Source: Novosphingobium sp. AAP83
Lineage (GTDB): Bacteria > Pseudomonadota > Alphaproteobacteria > Sphingomonadales > Sphingomonadaceae
Assembly: GCF_001295795.1 (NCBI RefSeq)
Contig: NZ_LJHY01000016.1
Location: forward strand, 310,001 to 374,000
Reading direction: 5' to 3'
Length of the DNA stretch: 64,000 nucleotides
The notes beneath the pieces were generated by a model. The model saw nothing but the letters and a program-made list of their open reading frames with translations, had not been told where the DNA came from and made no database searches. The position numbers and the translations under genes are program-made. Position 1 is the stretch's first letter; each line of letters starts with the position of its first letter. This document shows positions 34,489-43,022 of the stretch, one piece after another.

Positions 34489-34755
34489 TCAGGCGATAAA
34501 CGCCATCACCGCCATAAAGCAGGCGCAATAGGCCATCAGGAAATCGCGCAAGTCCTGCATCGTGATCCGTTTGAGGTTCACCGGCTCGGACCGCACTTCC
34601 ATCTCGCGCAAACGCTCTTCGGCGCGGCGCAGGGCAGCCACCACTTCCGGCTCCTGCCGGGGCAGTTCGCGCAGGACATGCGTCGGCAAACTGCGGCGGA
34701 AAGAATGGCGGGTAGTGCCATAACGGGCTGCGGCGTTGACGTGCTGGCTGTTCAT
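34489..34755 (-). CDS. Small hypothetical protein with C-terminal membrane anchor
   Basis: An 88-residue protein not recognised. It has a basic N-terminus (ARYGTTRHSFRRSLP), a charged helix (LRRAEERLREMEV) and a hydrophobic C-terminal segment, DLRDFLMAYCACFMAVMAFI, that looks like a tail anchor. The ATG at 34755 is the most likely start; the ribosome-binding site is weak. Its stop codon abuts that of the convergent transporter gene with no spacing. Confidence 0.62.
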   Translation of the reverse strand: MNSQHVNAAARYGTTRHSFRRSLPTHVLRELPRQEPEVVAALRRAEERLREMEVRSEPVNLKRITMQDLRDFLMAYCACFMAVMAFIA

Positions 34756-34861
34756 GCACACGGATCTTAACGAATTCTTCACCATTCGATATAGAGCACA
34801 CCTGACCAATTTGGATGCGTTTCAAGCTGGGACAGCTTTGCCGCCCATTGTCACGCCCATC

Positions 34862-34889
34862 AAAAAGGCCGCCCCCGAAGGAGCGACCT
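34862..34889 (-). terminator. Intrinsic terminator of csbD
   Basis: On the - strand AGGTCGCTCC (34889-34880) pairs with GGGGCGGCCT (34875-34866), two pairs being G-U in RNA, around a TTCG tetraloop, and is followed by five T. It begins 25 bp after the csbD stop. Confidence 0.88.
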
Positions 34890-34914
34890 TTCCGTGTTCA
34901 AAAAGGGAAGTTGA

Positions 34915-35097
34915 TCAGACGCTGTCGCCCAGCGCGCCCTTGACCTTGCCCTTAAGTTGCTGGGCTTCGCCCTTACGCTCTTGCACTGCGCCTTCGGCCT
35001 GAAGGCTGGCGTTGTCCGTCGCGTTGCCGATCGCCTGCTTCACATTTCCTGCTGCTTCATTGGCAAGGCCTTTGGCTTTGTCGGTCATTTCACCCAT
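34915..35097 (-). CDS. CsbD-family stress protein
   Basis: A 60-residue hydrophilic protein of the CsbD/YjbJ family, abundant small proteins induced in general stress with no settled biochemical role. MGEMTDKAKGLANEAAGNVK and the KGKVKGALGD end are characteristic. AAGGAGATA lies seven bases before the ATG at 35097, indicating strong translation, and a canonical terminator follows. Confidence 0.9.
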   Translation of the reverse strand: MGEMTDKAKGLANEAAGNVKQAIGNATDNASLQAEGAVQERKGEAQQLKGKVKGALGDSV

Positions 35098-35179
35098 CGC
35101 GTATCTCCTTGTAAAACCCGCGCATTGCTGCGCTGTCACGTCGGATACGATACGCTTGAGGCGATGCCGGGTTCCCGCG

Positions 35180-35626
35180 CTAGGCAGTAACACCCGCCAT
35201 CTGCAAAATCAGCGCCCATTCGTCAGGCCGCACCGCCCCCACCGACAAGCGCGATAGGCGGATCAAGTCCATCTGCGCCAATTCGGGCGTCGCTTTCACT
35301 TGTTTCAGCGTCACTGTGTTCGGCAGCTTTTCCACCGGCTTGACTTTCACCGCCGCCCACTTGCCCTCGGGGTCCGTCGGATCAACCAGCCCGCCCACGC
35401 TGATTTCGATCACGCCGACAATCTCGATACCGATATTGGAGTGATAGAAGAACGCAAGATCGCCCGCCTGCATCGTGCGCAAATTGCGCGCAGCCAGGTG
35501 ATTGCGCACCCCGTCCCATGTGCCCTCGCCCTCTGCCACCAGATCATCCCAGCCATAAACGTCAGGCTCGGACTTCATCAGCCACAAATTGCGTCCACTT
35601 GTGTCGGCGATGTTGATTTTGGTCAT
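35180..35626 (-). CDS. EVE domain-containing protein
   Basis: A 148-residue protein made of one EVE (PUA-like) domain, related to thymocyte nuclear protein 1 and to readers of modified bases in DNA or RNA. LWLMKSEPDVYGWDDL, TWDGVRNHLAARNLR and GDLAFFYHSN are diagnostic. It stands alone here, with no restriction gene beside it, so the modified base it reads, if any, is unknown. Confidence 0.9.
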   Translation of the reverse strand: MTKINIADTSGRNLWLMKSEPDVYGWDDLVAEGEGTWDGVRNHLAARNLRTMQAGDLAFFYHSNIGIEIVGVIEISVGGLVDPTDPEGKWAAVKVKPVEKLPNTVTLKQVKATPELAQMDLIRLSRLSVGAVRPDEWALILQMAGVTA

Positions 35627-35688
35627 GAAACACCACGTGAATCCCGTTAAGGCGTTTCCATAGCGCCAATTTCGCGAACTGGAACACC

Positions 35689-36624
35689 ATGCACCTCGAA
35701 ACTCTGCCGGTTATCTCGCTTGCGCGCGACCCGGCCTCTCTGGCCCGCGAATTGGGTGACAGCTTCCAGACGTTCGGTTTTGCCATGGTCAAGGATCACG
35801 GCATTGATCCTGCGCTGATTGCCCGCGCATGGGCGCTCACCGCCGCATTCTTTGCCATGCCCGAAGAGGAGAAGCGCCAGTACCACCTCACAGGGCAAGG
35901 CGGCGCACGCGGCTATACTCCGTTCGGCACCGAAATCGCCAAAGGGGCAAAGCTGCACGATCTCAAAGAGTTCTGGCATGTGGGCCGTGATCTGCCCGCT
36001 GGCCACGTCCTGTCCGATTCGATGCCGCCCAACATCTGGCCGCACAGCCCCACAGGCTTCCGCGAAACCTTCGAGGAGCTCTATGCGCAATTCGACGCGG
36101 TCGGCGCACGCATCCTGTCGCGCATCGCCGTTTGGCTCGGGCTTGACGAATGCTGGTTCGATCCCGCGATCGACGAAGGCAACTCGGTCATGCGGCTCCT
36201 GCACTATCCGCCCGTCCCCGATGCGCAAAGCGGTGCGATTCGCGCCGGCGCGCATGAAGACATCAATCTGATCACGCTGCTGCTGGGTGCCGAAGAGGCG
36301 GGGCTTGAACTGCTGGCCAAGGACGGGCGCTGGATCGGCGTTTCCCCGCCCGAAGGCGCGCTGGTGGTCAACATCGGCGATATGCTGCAACGGCTGACCA
36401 ATCATGTGCTGCCATCAACCACTCACCGCGTGCGCAATCCCGATGGCGAGCGCGCGCAGCACAGCCGCTATTCGATGCCGTTCTTCCTGCACTTGCGCAG
36501 CGATTTTGCGTTCCACACCCTGCCGCAATGCATCACGCCTGAAAACCCGGATCGCTATCCCGTTTCGATCACCGCCGATGAATATCTGCAAGAACGCCTG
36601 CGCGAGATAGGCCTGAAGAAATAG
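35689..36624 (+). CDS. 2-oxoglutarate-Fe(II) oxygenase, isopenicillin N synthase-like
   Basis: A 311-residue non-haem iron enzyme of the IPNS/DIOX family, widespread in proteobacteria with unclear substrates. Iron ligands come from HED (GAHEDINLITLL) and the distal His in TTHRV; RYSMPFF carries the RxS that binds 2-oxoglutarate. DHGI and GYTPFG-like N-terminal motifs are typical. It ends before a strong terminator. Nothing nearby points to a specific pathway. Confidence 0.88.
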   Translation: MHLETLPVISLARDPASLARELGDSFQTFGFAMVKDHGIDPALIARAWALTAAFFAMPEEEKRQYHLTGQGGARGYTPFGTEIAKGAKLHDLKEFWHVGRDLPAGHVLSDSMPPNIWPHSPTGFRETFEELYAQFDAVGARILSRIAVWLGLDECWFDPAIDEGNSVMRLLHYPPVPDAQSGAIRAGAHEDINLITLLLGAEEAGLELLAKDGRWIGVSPPEGALVVNIGDMLQRLTNHVLPSTTHRVRNPDGERAQHSRYSMPFFLHLRSDFAFHTLPQCITPENPDRYPVSITADEYLQERLREIGLKK

Positions 36625-36637
36625 CGCGCCCCAACGC

Positions 36638-36666
36638 AAAAAGCCGCCCGGTCCGGGCGGCTTTTT
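36638..36666 (+). terminator. Intrinsic terminator after the 2OG oxygenase gene
   Basis: GCCGCCC (36643-36649) and GGGCGGC (36655-36661) form the stem, with A-run before and T-run after, so it can work in both directions. It lies between the oxygenase gene and the convergent tRNA-Ala. Confidence 0.9.
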
Positions 36667-36675
36667 CGGGGTGGA

Positions 36676-36751
36676 TGGTGGAGCCTAGCGGGATCGAACC
36701 GCTGACCTCCTGCATGCCATGCAGGCGCTCTCCCAGCTGAGCTAAGGCCCC
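36676..36751 (-). tRNA. tRNA-Ala (anticodon GGC)
   Basis: A 76-nt cloverleaf on the reverse strand. Acceptor GGGGCCT pairs with AGGCTCC (one G-U), anticodon stem CCTGC/GCAGG holds loop ATGGCAT giving GGC, which reads GCC and GCT alanine codons. T-loop GGTTCGATCC and an encoded CCA are present. Confidence 0.96.
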
Positions 36752-36908
36752 ATATATCCATCAGGTTTGCCCTGGGAGGCAAACCGGACCGGCAATCATT
36801 CTTGCCGGGAGCAGCGCCTCTAAGAGAAGCATTCCCCACTGGCAAGATCATTTTTCAATGACCGCCGTTTTTTGTGGCCCGCCCGCAATCGGGCAGGCCA
36901 CAATACCC

Positions 36909-37226
36909 TTAAACTTCGTCGTCGTTCACATCATGGCCGGGCACGCCAAGATCGTCATCGCCGCCAAGGTCAACGTCATTGTCGGGCGAATCGCCGTCTT
37001 CATCAATGTCGAGATCTTCGTCGGCCAGATCCACATCCGGCGCCACATCGGCCTTTTCCTTCTGAATTTCTTCATAAGGGATCGGCTGCTTGGATTTCAG
37101 CACAGGCTCGGACGTCCAAGCGTACTTGCATTCCACGCATACGATCGGGTCATCTTTGCCCAGATCGTAAAAGCGGGTGCCACACTTCGGACAGGTGTGC
37201 TTTGCGCCCCATTCCGGCTTGACCAT
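36909..37226 (-). CDS. TIGR02300-family acidic zinc-ribbon protein
   Basis: A 105-residue protein typical of alphaproteobacteria. A CPKC and CVEC pair forms a zinc ribbon in the first 35 residues, with the FYDLGKDDPIVC core, and the rest is highly acidic (Asp-rich from residue 60 on). Function is not established for the family. It is divergent from aroA with a 180-bp gap. Confidence 0.9.
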   Translation of the reverse strand: MVKPEWGAKHTCPKCGTRFYDLGKDDPIVCVECKYAWTSEPVLKSKQPIPYEEIQKEKADVAPDVDLADEDLDIDEDGDSPDNDVDLGGDDDLGVPGHDVNDDEV

Positions 37227-37406
37227 GAAACTTCCTCAAATCTGGCCCGGTCACATCGATTTGCACCGGGCGGAAAAACTTCACGCTAGATCAGTCCGCC
37301 ACACAACAGCGGAATCAAGCGAGCGCGCGCCTTGCCATAGGCGCGGCACGCTGTCAAAAGCCGCGCGCTTTATCCGGCATTCTTTGTGCGAAAGATTACC
37401 AAATCC

Positions 37407-38756
37407 GTGTCCGCTCACGATACCAATTCGATGCACCCCCGCCGTTTTTCCGCCTCTGGCCCGCTCAGGGGCCGGATTCGCGTGCCGGGTGACAAATCGA
37501 TCAGCCACCGTTCGATCATGCTCGGCGCGCTGGCCGTGGGCGAAACCCGCGTCACAGGATTGCTCGAAGGCGAAGACGTGCTGTCCACTGCCGCCGCCAT
37601 GCGCGCGATGGGCGCCACGATCACCCGCGACGAAGACGGCATGTGGCACGTCCACGGCGTCGGAGTCGGTGGGTTGCTCCAACCGCAACAAGCGCTCGAT
37701 ATGGGCAATTCGGGCACGTCCACCCGCCTGCTGATGGGCCTCGTCGCCAGCCACCCGATCACCGCCACCTTCATCGGCGATGCCTCGCTGTCCAAGCGCC
37801 CGATGGGCCGCGTGATTGATCCGCTCTCCACCATGGGCGCAGAGTTCACCGCCAGCCCCGGCGGCCGCCTGCCGCTCACGCTGCGCGGAATATCGCCTGC
37901 CGTGCCCATCGAATACCGCCTCCCCGTCGCCTCGGCGCAAGTCAAAAGCGCGATTCTGCTGGCAGGCCTCAACACGCCCGGCATCACCACTGTCATAGAA
38001 CCCATCCCCACGCGCGATCATTCCGAACGCATGCTGCGCGGCTTCGGCGCGGAACTCACCGTCGAGATCGCCGCCGATGGCGCGCGCGTGATCCGCGTGC
38101 GCGGCGAGGCCGAACTCAAGCCGCAAACCATCACCGTCCCCGGCGATCCCTCCTCCGCCGCCTTCTTCGTCATCGCCGCCCTCCTTGTCGAAGGCTCAGA
38201 CCTCGTGGTCGAGAACGTCGGCCTTAACCCCACCCGCGCCGCGCTATTTGATGTGCTGCGCCTGATGGGCGGCTCCATCGAAGAGCTTGACCGGCGTGAT
38301 GTCGGCGGAGAACCCGTCGCCGATCTGCGCGTGCGTCACTCCGCGCTCACCGGCATCGCGGTTGATCCTGCCGTCGTCCCCAGCATGGTCGATGAATTCC
38401 CCGTGCTGTTCGTCGCCGCCGCGCTTGCCAAAGGCCGCACCGTCACCACCGGGCTTGAGGAACTGCGCGTCAAGGAATCCGACCGGATCAGCGCGATGCA
38501 CGCCGCACTCTCCCTCGCAGGGGCCACCGTCACCGAAACCGAAGACGGCCTCATCATCGATGGCACCGGCGGCGATCCCCTCCCCGGCACGCCCGAGGGA
38601 CAAGCCGTTGTCACCCATCTCGATCACCGCATCGCGATGGCGCTGGCCGTCGCAGGCCTTGCCAGCCGCCAAGGCATCGAAGTGGACGACACCCGCCCCA
38701 TCGCCACCAGCTTCCCGGTCTTCGAAAGCCTGCTGGCGCAAGTGAGCGGCGCTTGA
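37407..38756 (+). CDS. aroA: 3-phosphoshikimate 1-carboxyvinyltransferase (EPSP synthase, class II motifs)
   Basis: Sixth step of the shikimate pathway, joining phosphoenolpyruvate and shikimate 3-phosphate. The 449-residue protein carries GDKS, SAQVK, RDHSE and NPTR, the motifs that define class II enzymes such as Agrobacterium CP4. Unlike CP4, the loop reads GNSGTSTR, with Gly103 at the place of E. coli Gly96 (Ala in CP4). The start is uncertain: GTG at 37407 gives a family-like MS start, ATG at 37431 is an alternative, and neither has a clear ribosome-binding site. The small membrane-protein gene and cmk follow with overlaps, forming one operon. Confidence 0.93.
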   Translation: MSAHDTNSMHPRRFSASGPLRGRIRVPGDKSISHRSIMLGALAVGETRVTGLLEGEDVLSTAAAMRAMGATITRDEDGMWHVHGVGVGGLLQPQQALDMGNSGTSTRLLMGLVASHPITATFIGDASLSKRPMGRVIDPLSTMGAEFTASPGGRLPLTLRGISPAVPIEYRLPVASAQVKSAILLAGLNTPGITTVIEPIPTRDHSERMLRGFGAELTVEIAADGARVIRVRGEAELKPQTITVPGDPSSAAFFVIAALLVEGSDLVVENVGLNPTRAALFDVLRLMGGSIEELDRRDVGGEPVADLRVRHSALTGIAVDPAVVPSMVDEFPVLFVAAALAKGRTVTTGLEELRVKESDRISAMHAALSLAGATVTETEDGLIIDGTGGDPLPGTPEGQAVVTHLDHRIAMALAVAGLASRQGIEVDDTRPIATSFPVFESLLAQVSGA

Positions 38757-39010
38757 TGGACGAAACGCTTGCCAATATCGCCGGATTTCTCGGCATGGCC
38801 TGCATTATCTTCGCTTATGCCTATGCCACCAAACTGGAAAACCCCAACCCGTTCGTCCAGCACGGCGTCAATCTTGCCGGCGCGGGGTTGCTGACGATCT
38901 CGCTTCTCTACAACCTGAACCCCGCCTCATTGGCGCTCGAATTCTTTTGGGCCGCCATCGCCATCTGGGGCCTTGCCAAAGCCTTCCGCGCCCGGAACAC
39001 AAAGTCATGA
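38756..39010 (+). CDS. Small multi-helix membrane protein between aroA and cmk
   Basis: An 84-residue protein with three probable membrane helices (about 6-25, 38-53, 56-75) and no catalytic motif. Its ATG shares TGATG with the aroA stop and its own stop overlaps the cmk start (ATGA), so it is translationally coupled on both sides. Similar small membrane proteins occur in other alphaproteobacteria; function unknown. Confidence 0.78.
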   Translation: MDETLANIAGFLGMACIIFAYAYATKLENPNPFVQHGVNLAGAGLLTISLLYNLNPASLALEFFWAAIAIWGLAKAFRARNTKS

Positions 39011-39636
39011 TCATCGCAGTAGACGGCCCCACCGCATCGGGCAAAGGCACCATCGCCAAGGCGCTCGCCGCCCATTTCGGCCTGCCCCACCTCGATACCG
39101 GCCTGCTCTATCGCGCGGTCGGACGGCAAGTGTTCCTGAACAGCGGCAACCCCGATGACGCCGCAGACGCGCTCGCCGCCTGCACTTTCGACGCTGCCCT
39201 GCTCGATGATCCCGAACTGCGCACCGAAGTTTCGGGCGGTTACGCCAGCCGCGTCTCGATCCACCCCGCTGTCCGCGCCGCGTTATTCACCCGCCAACAA
39301 GTCTTCGCCAATCAACCCGGCGGCGCGGTCCTCGATGGCCGCGACATTGCCACCGTCATCGCCCCCCAAGCCGACGCCAAACTCTTCATCACCGCCACCG
39401 TCTCCGCCCGCGCCATGCGCCGCTGGGCCGAAATGAAAGGCTTGGGCGTGGACGTGGACCGCACAGAAATCGAAGCCGACCTCGAAGCCCGCGACACCCG
39501 CGACCGCAATCGCGCCGAAGCCCCCTTGCGGCAGGCAGACGGCGCGGAATTGCTCGATACGTCACGCCTGACGAAAGAGATGGCTGTGGCAACCGCGATT
39601 GCGCTGGTGGAAAAGCAGGTGACGGCCAAACCGTAA
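39007..39636 (+). CDS. cmk: Cytidylate kinase
   Basis: Phosphorylates CMP and dCMP with ATP. The 209-residue protein begins MIIAVDGPTASGKGTIAK, with the P-loop GPTASGKGT, followed by the LDTGLLYRAVG substrate motif, LDGRDI and the lid region ARDTRDRNRAEAPL. The ATG at 39007 overlaps the preceding stop. The order aroA-cmk-rpsA is conserved in proteobacteria; here a convergent cyclase gene interrupts it before rpsA. Confidence 0.96.
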   Translation: MIIAVDGPTASGKGTIAKALAAHFGLPHLDTGLLYRAVGRQVFLNSGNPDDAADALAACTFDAALLDDPELRTEVSGGYASRVSIHPAVRAALFTRQQVFANQPGGAVLDGRDIATVIAPQADAKLFITATVSARAMRRWAEMKGLGVDVDRTEIEADLEARDTRDRNRAEAPLRQADGAELLDTSRLTKEMAVATAIALVEKQVTAKP

Positions 39637-39647
39637 GCTTCTCCGGT

Positions 39648-40937
39648 TCAGCCCTCCACGCTTGCGTCGGCGCTAGCCGCGTGTTCATCCGGCACCGTCC
39701 TGAACACGCAGATATCACCCACGCCTTTCAGCGTAGCAATGCTGGCAGGCCCGAATGAGGAGCGATCCGTGGCCCGCAGCCATGTGCTTTCCGAAATCGC
39801 TATGCCGTTTACAGGCGCTGTACCTTCAATCCGCGCAGCAATATTCACCGTATCGCCCCAATAATCATAGGCCATGCGCGTTGCGCCGATCACGCCGCCC
39901 ACTACTGGTCCCGAATGAATACCGATGCGCAAGCCTAGCTCGCTCACCCCGGTAATCTCGCGCAGTGTATCCAAGCCAGCCAGCACGGCACGGCCAAACG
40001 CAATCGCAGCATCGGCGCTATTGCCGACAGCCACGTTACCCCCTGCAATCGCAAGGTAGGCATCGCCGACGGTCTTGACCTTTTCTACGCCGAATTCGCG
40101 CGTACAGGCATCGGCGTGATTGAAAAAACCGTTCAGCAATTCCACCAGATGCCCCGGCGATATGCGCTTGGTCAGTTTGGAAAAGCCCACCATGTCGATA
40201 AAAATTACGCTGGCATCAGCATAAGAATCGGCCACCAATTGCCCACCCCTGATCCGCGCCACAGCGGCGGGCGGCAACATGTTCAACACCAGTTCTTCGT
40301 TCCTTGCGCGTTCAGCATCCAGCGAATCGGCCAGCATAAAGGCCGCGCGACTGGTGCGCCCTACAGCCAGATTGATCGCCATCATGATTGCGGCACCGCT
40401 GAAATAACTCAGGCTTGCATAAGCAAGCGCGGCATCATGATCCTGCGCCGGCACAACCTGCCCAAGCCAGCCTGCAAGATTGCACGCCATCCATAGCAGA
40501 TACAGCTTGGGCTTTCCCGCCAGCGTAACTGCGGCAAATGCGGTAACCCCCAACTGGTTAATCACGCCCACCGCATGAAGCGATGCATGCATCTGGATGA
40601 AATGTGCAAACAGCACATGATTCACGCGCGTCACCAGCACGCCGATCAGCAGCAAAACCGCAAAATCGATCAGCGGATATCGTGCATAGTCTTTCCAGAA
40701 CGTCACGCCCACATAACAGCCTGAAAACAGCAACGTCAGGCCAAGCCAGAAAGCCAGTTGCGCGTTCTCCTCGGTTGCCAAGTAAAGTGGGTTGACGATG
40801 GAATAAGCCAGCGCGACCAGCATGAACAGCACAGCATAAATGCGCACAAACGGGGTACGCAGCGTCCGTGCGTTCAGATTGTAACGCGCTTCAGTGGCTG
40901 CATCGCCAAAGCTGCTAAATACGCTAGGCTGTTCCAT
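39648..40937 (-). CDS. Class III adenylate/guanylate cyclase with six-helix membrane domain
   Basis: A 429-residue cyclase. The N-terminal half has about six membrane helices; the C-terminal 190 residues form the catalytic domain with FIDMVGFSKLT (metal-binding Asp), VKTVGDAYLAIAG and YDYWGDTVNIAARIE, whose Asp, Asn and Arg are catalytic. A short linker helix (LDAERARNEELVLNMLPP) joins them. It likely makes cAMP in response to a membrane signal. It lies between cmk and rpsA on the opposite strand, probably a later insertion into that gene order. Confidence 0.9.
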   Translation of the reverse strand: MEQPSVFSSFGDAATEARYNLNARTLRTPFVRIYAVLFMLVALAYSIVNPLYLATEENAQLAFWLGLTLLFSGCYVGVTFWKDYARYPLIDFAVLLLIGVLVTRVNHVLFAHFIQMHASLHAVGVINQLGVTAFAAVTLAGKPKLYLLWMACNLAGWLGQVVPAQDHDAALAYASLSYFSGAAIMMAINLAVGRTSRAAFMLADSLDAERARNEELVLNMLPPAAVARIRGGQLVADSYADASVIFIDMVGFSKLTKRISPGHLVELLNGFFNHADACTREFGVEKVKTVGDAYLAIAGGNVAVGNSADAAIAFGRAVLAGLDTLREITGVSELGLRIGIHSGPVVGGVIGATRMAYDYWGDTVNIAARIEGTAPVNGIAISESTWLRATDRSSFGPASIATLKGVGDICVFRTVPDEHAASADASVEG

Positions 40938-41221
40938 CGCGATCTCCGTGTGATCGGATGACCTAGCGCCGCCCAGTTAACAGGTCACGCCGCCCACAGT
41001 GTTAACGCTCCCGCCCCCCCCATTTCCCTTGCATTTCCCACCCCCCGCGCCTAAGCGCCGCCAGTCCAACGGGCGCTTGCGCTCCACGGATACCCGCTAT
41101 GGCATACGGCCCGGCGGGTAGTTCGGCCCTTTTTGGCCCACGTGTCGCATGGTGCGGCAGGTGGAGGAAAGACCGGCGGAAACAACCGCCAGGCCGGAAA
41201 CATCGTTACAGGAAGCTCAAA

Positions 41222-42928
41222 ATGGCTACCCATCCCACGCGCGACGATTTCGCCGCGATGCTCGACGAAACGCTTGGCGGAGCCGCCAACGGTGGCTTTG
41301 AAGGCCGCGTCGTCAAGGGCACAATCACTGCAATCGAAAACGACAAGGCCGTCATCGACGTCGGGCTCAAGAGCGAGGGCCGCGTTGCCCTGCGCGAATT
41401 TGCTGCCCCCGGCCAACCGCACGGCCTCTCGGTCGGCGACGAAGTCGAAGTTTATGTTGATCGCGTTGAAAACGCTGATGGCGAAGCCATGCTGTCGCGC
41501 GATCGTGCCCGCCGTGAAGCGGCTTGGGACAAGCTCGAAAACGAATTCGGCGAAGGCAAGCGCGTCGAAGGCGTGATCTTCGGTCGCGTCAAGGGCGGCT
41601 TTACTGTCGATCTTGATGGCGCCGTTGCGTTCCTTCCCGGCAGCCAGGTCGATATCCGCCCCGTGCGCGATGTCACCCCGCTGATGGACATGCCGCAGCC
41701 GTTCCAGATCCTCAAGATGGATCGCCGCCGTGGCAACATCGTGGTTTCGCGCCGTGCCGTTCTCGAAGAAACCCGCGCTGAACAGCGTTCGGGCCTGATC
41801 CTGAACCTCAAGGAAGCGCAGATCATTGATGGCGTGGTCAAGAACATCACCGATTACGGTGCGTTCGTTGATCTGGGCGGCATCGACGGCCTGCTCCATG
41901 TCACCGACATGAGCTACAAGCGCGTCAACCACCCGAGCGAAGTCATCGCCATCGGCGATACCGTCAAGGTGCAGATCATCCGCATCAATCAGGATACCCA
42001 GCGCATCAGCCTCGGCATGAAGCAGCTGGAATCGGATCCATGGGATGGCGTTGCCGCCAAGTATCCGGTTGGCGCAAAGCTCTCGGGCGTTGTCACCAAC
42101 ATCACCGAATACGGCGCATTTGTCGAACTGGAAGCTGGCATCGAAGGCCTCGTCCACGTTTCGGAAATGTCGTGGACCAAGAAGAACGTCCACCCCGGCA
42201 AGATCGTTTCGACCAGCCAAGAAGTCGACGTTCTGGTTCTCGAAGTTGATAGCGACAAGCGCCGCATCAGCCTCGGCCTCAAGCAGGCCCAGCAGAACCC
42301 ATGGGAAGCTTTCGCAGACAAGCACCCGGTCGGCTCGACCGTCACCGGCGAAGTCAAGAACGCAACCGAATTCGGCCTGTTCATTGGTCTCGATGGCGAC
42401 GTCGATGGCATGGTTCACATGTCGGACATCGCTTGGGGCATCTCGGGCGAAGACGCGCTGGCGCTGCACCGCAAGGGTGAAGAGGTCTCGGCCGTCGTTC
42501 TCGACGTTGACGTTGAAAAGGAACGCATCAGCCTTGGCATGAAGCAGCTCGAAAAGGGCGCTCCTGCTGCCGGTGGTGCATCACCTGCTGCCGCTGGCGC
42601 GCTGCGTCGCGGCGAAGTCATCACCGTAACTGTCCTCGAAGTCCGCGATGGCGGCCTCGAAGTTCAGGCTGGCGAAGACGGCGCAACCGGCTTCATCAAG
42701 CGCTCGGATCTGGGCCGCGATCGTGACGAACAGCGTCCTGACCGCTTCCAGGTTGGCCAGAAGCTCGATGCCATGATCACCGGTTTCGACCGTTCGAAGA
42801 AGCCGAACTTCTCGGTCAAGGCACGCCAGCTTCACGAAGAAAAGGAAGCTGTGGAACAGTACGGCTCGTCCGATGCAGGCGCATCGCTGGGCGACATCCT
42901 CGGCGCGGCCCTCAAGGCCAAGCAATAA
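41222..42928 (+). CDS. rpsA: 30S ribosomal protein S1
   Basis: A 568-residue RNA-binding protein that helps mRNA bind the ribosome. Six S1 domains are seen, the central ones repeating VVKNITDYGAFVDLGG IDGLLHV-type cores. ATG at 41222 has AGGAAG upstream. The 284-bp leader (40938-41221) is GC-rich with several short hairpins and might carry autoregulatory structure, as for other rpsA genes. An intrinsic terminator follows. Confidence 0.97.
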   Translation: MATHPTRDDFAAMLDETLGGAANGGFEGRVVKGTITAIENDKAVIDVGLKSEGRVALREFAAPGQPHGLSVGDEVEVYVDRVENADGEAMLSRDRARREAAWDKLENEFGEGKRVEGVIFGRVKGGFTVDLDGAVAFLPGSQVDIRPVRDVTPLMDMPQPFQILKMDRRRGNIVVSRRAVLEETRAEQRSGLILNLKEAQIIDGVVKNITDYGAFVDLGGIDGLLHVTDMSYKRVNHPSEVIAIGDTVKVQIIRINQDTQRISLGMKQLESDPWDGVAAKYPVGAKLSGVVTNITEYGAFVELEAGIEGLVHVSEMSWTKKNVHPGKIVSTSQEVDVLVLEVDSDKRRISLGLKQAQQNPWEAFADKHPVGSTVTGEVKNATEFGLFIGLDGDVDGMVHMSDIAWGISGEDALALHRKGEEVSAVVLDVDVEKERISLGMKQLEKGAPAAGGASPAAAGALRRGEVITVTVLEVRDGGLEVQAGEDGATGFIKRSDLGRDRDEQRPDRFQVGQKLDAMITGFDRSKKPNFSVKARQLHEEKEAVEQYGSSDAGASLGDILGAALKAKQ

Positions 42929-42956
42929 GCTTCCGCGCCTTCACGGCAACGAACAC

Positions 42957-42989
42957 AAAGCCCGTCCGGAGAAATCCGGACGGGCTTTT
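42957..42989 (+). terminator. Intrinsic terminator of rpsA
   Basis: AAAGCCCGTCCGGA (42957-42970) pairs exactly with 42975-42988 around a GAAA tetraloop and continues into a T-run. The stem is 14 bp and starts 28 bp after the rpsA stop. Confidence 0.93.
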
Positions 42990-43022
42990 GCTTTGTCATG
43001 CCATGCGCGCTAGAACCACCCC

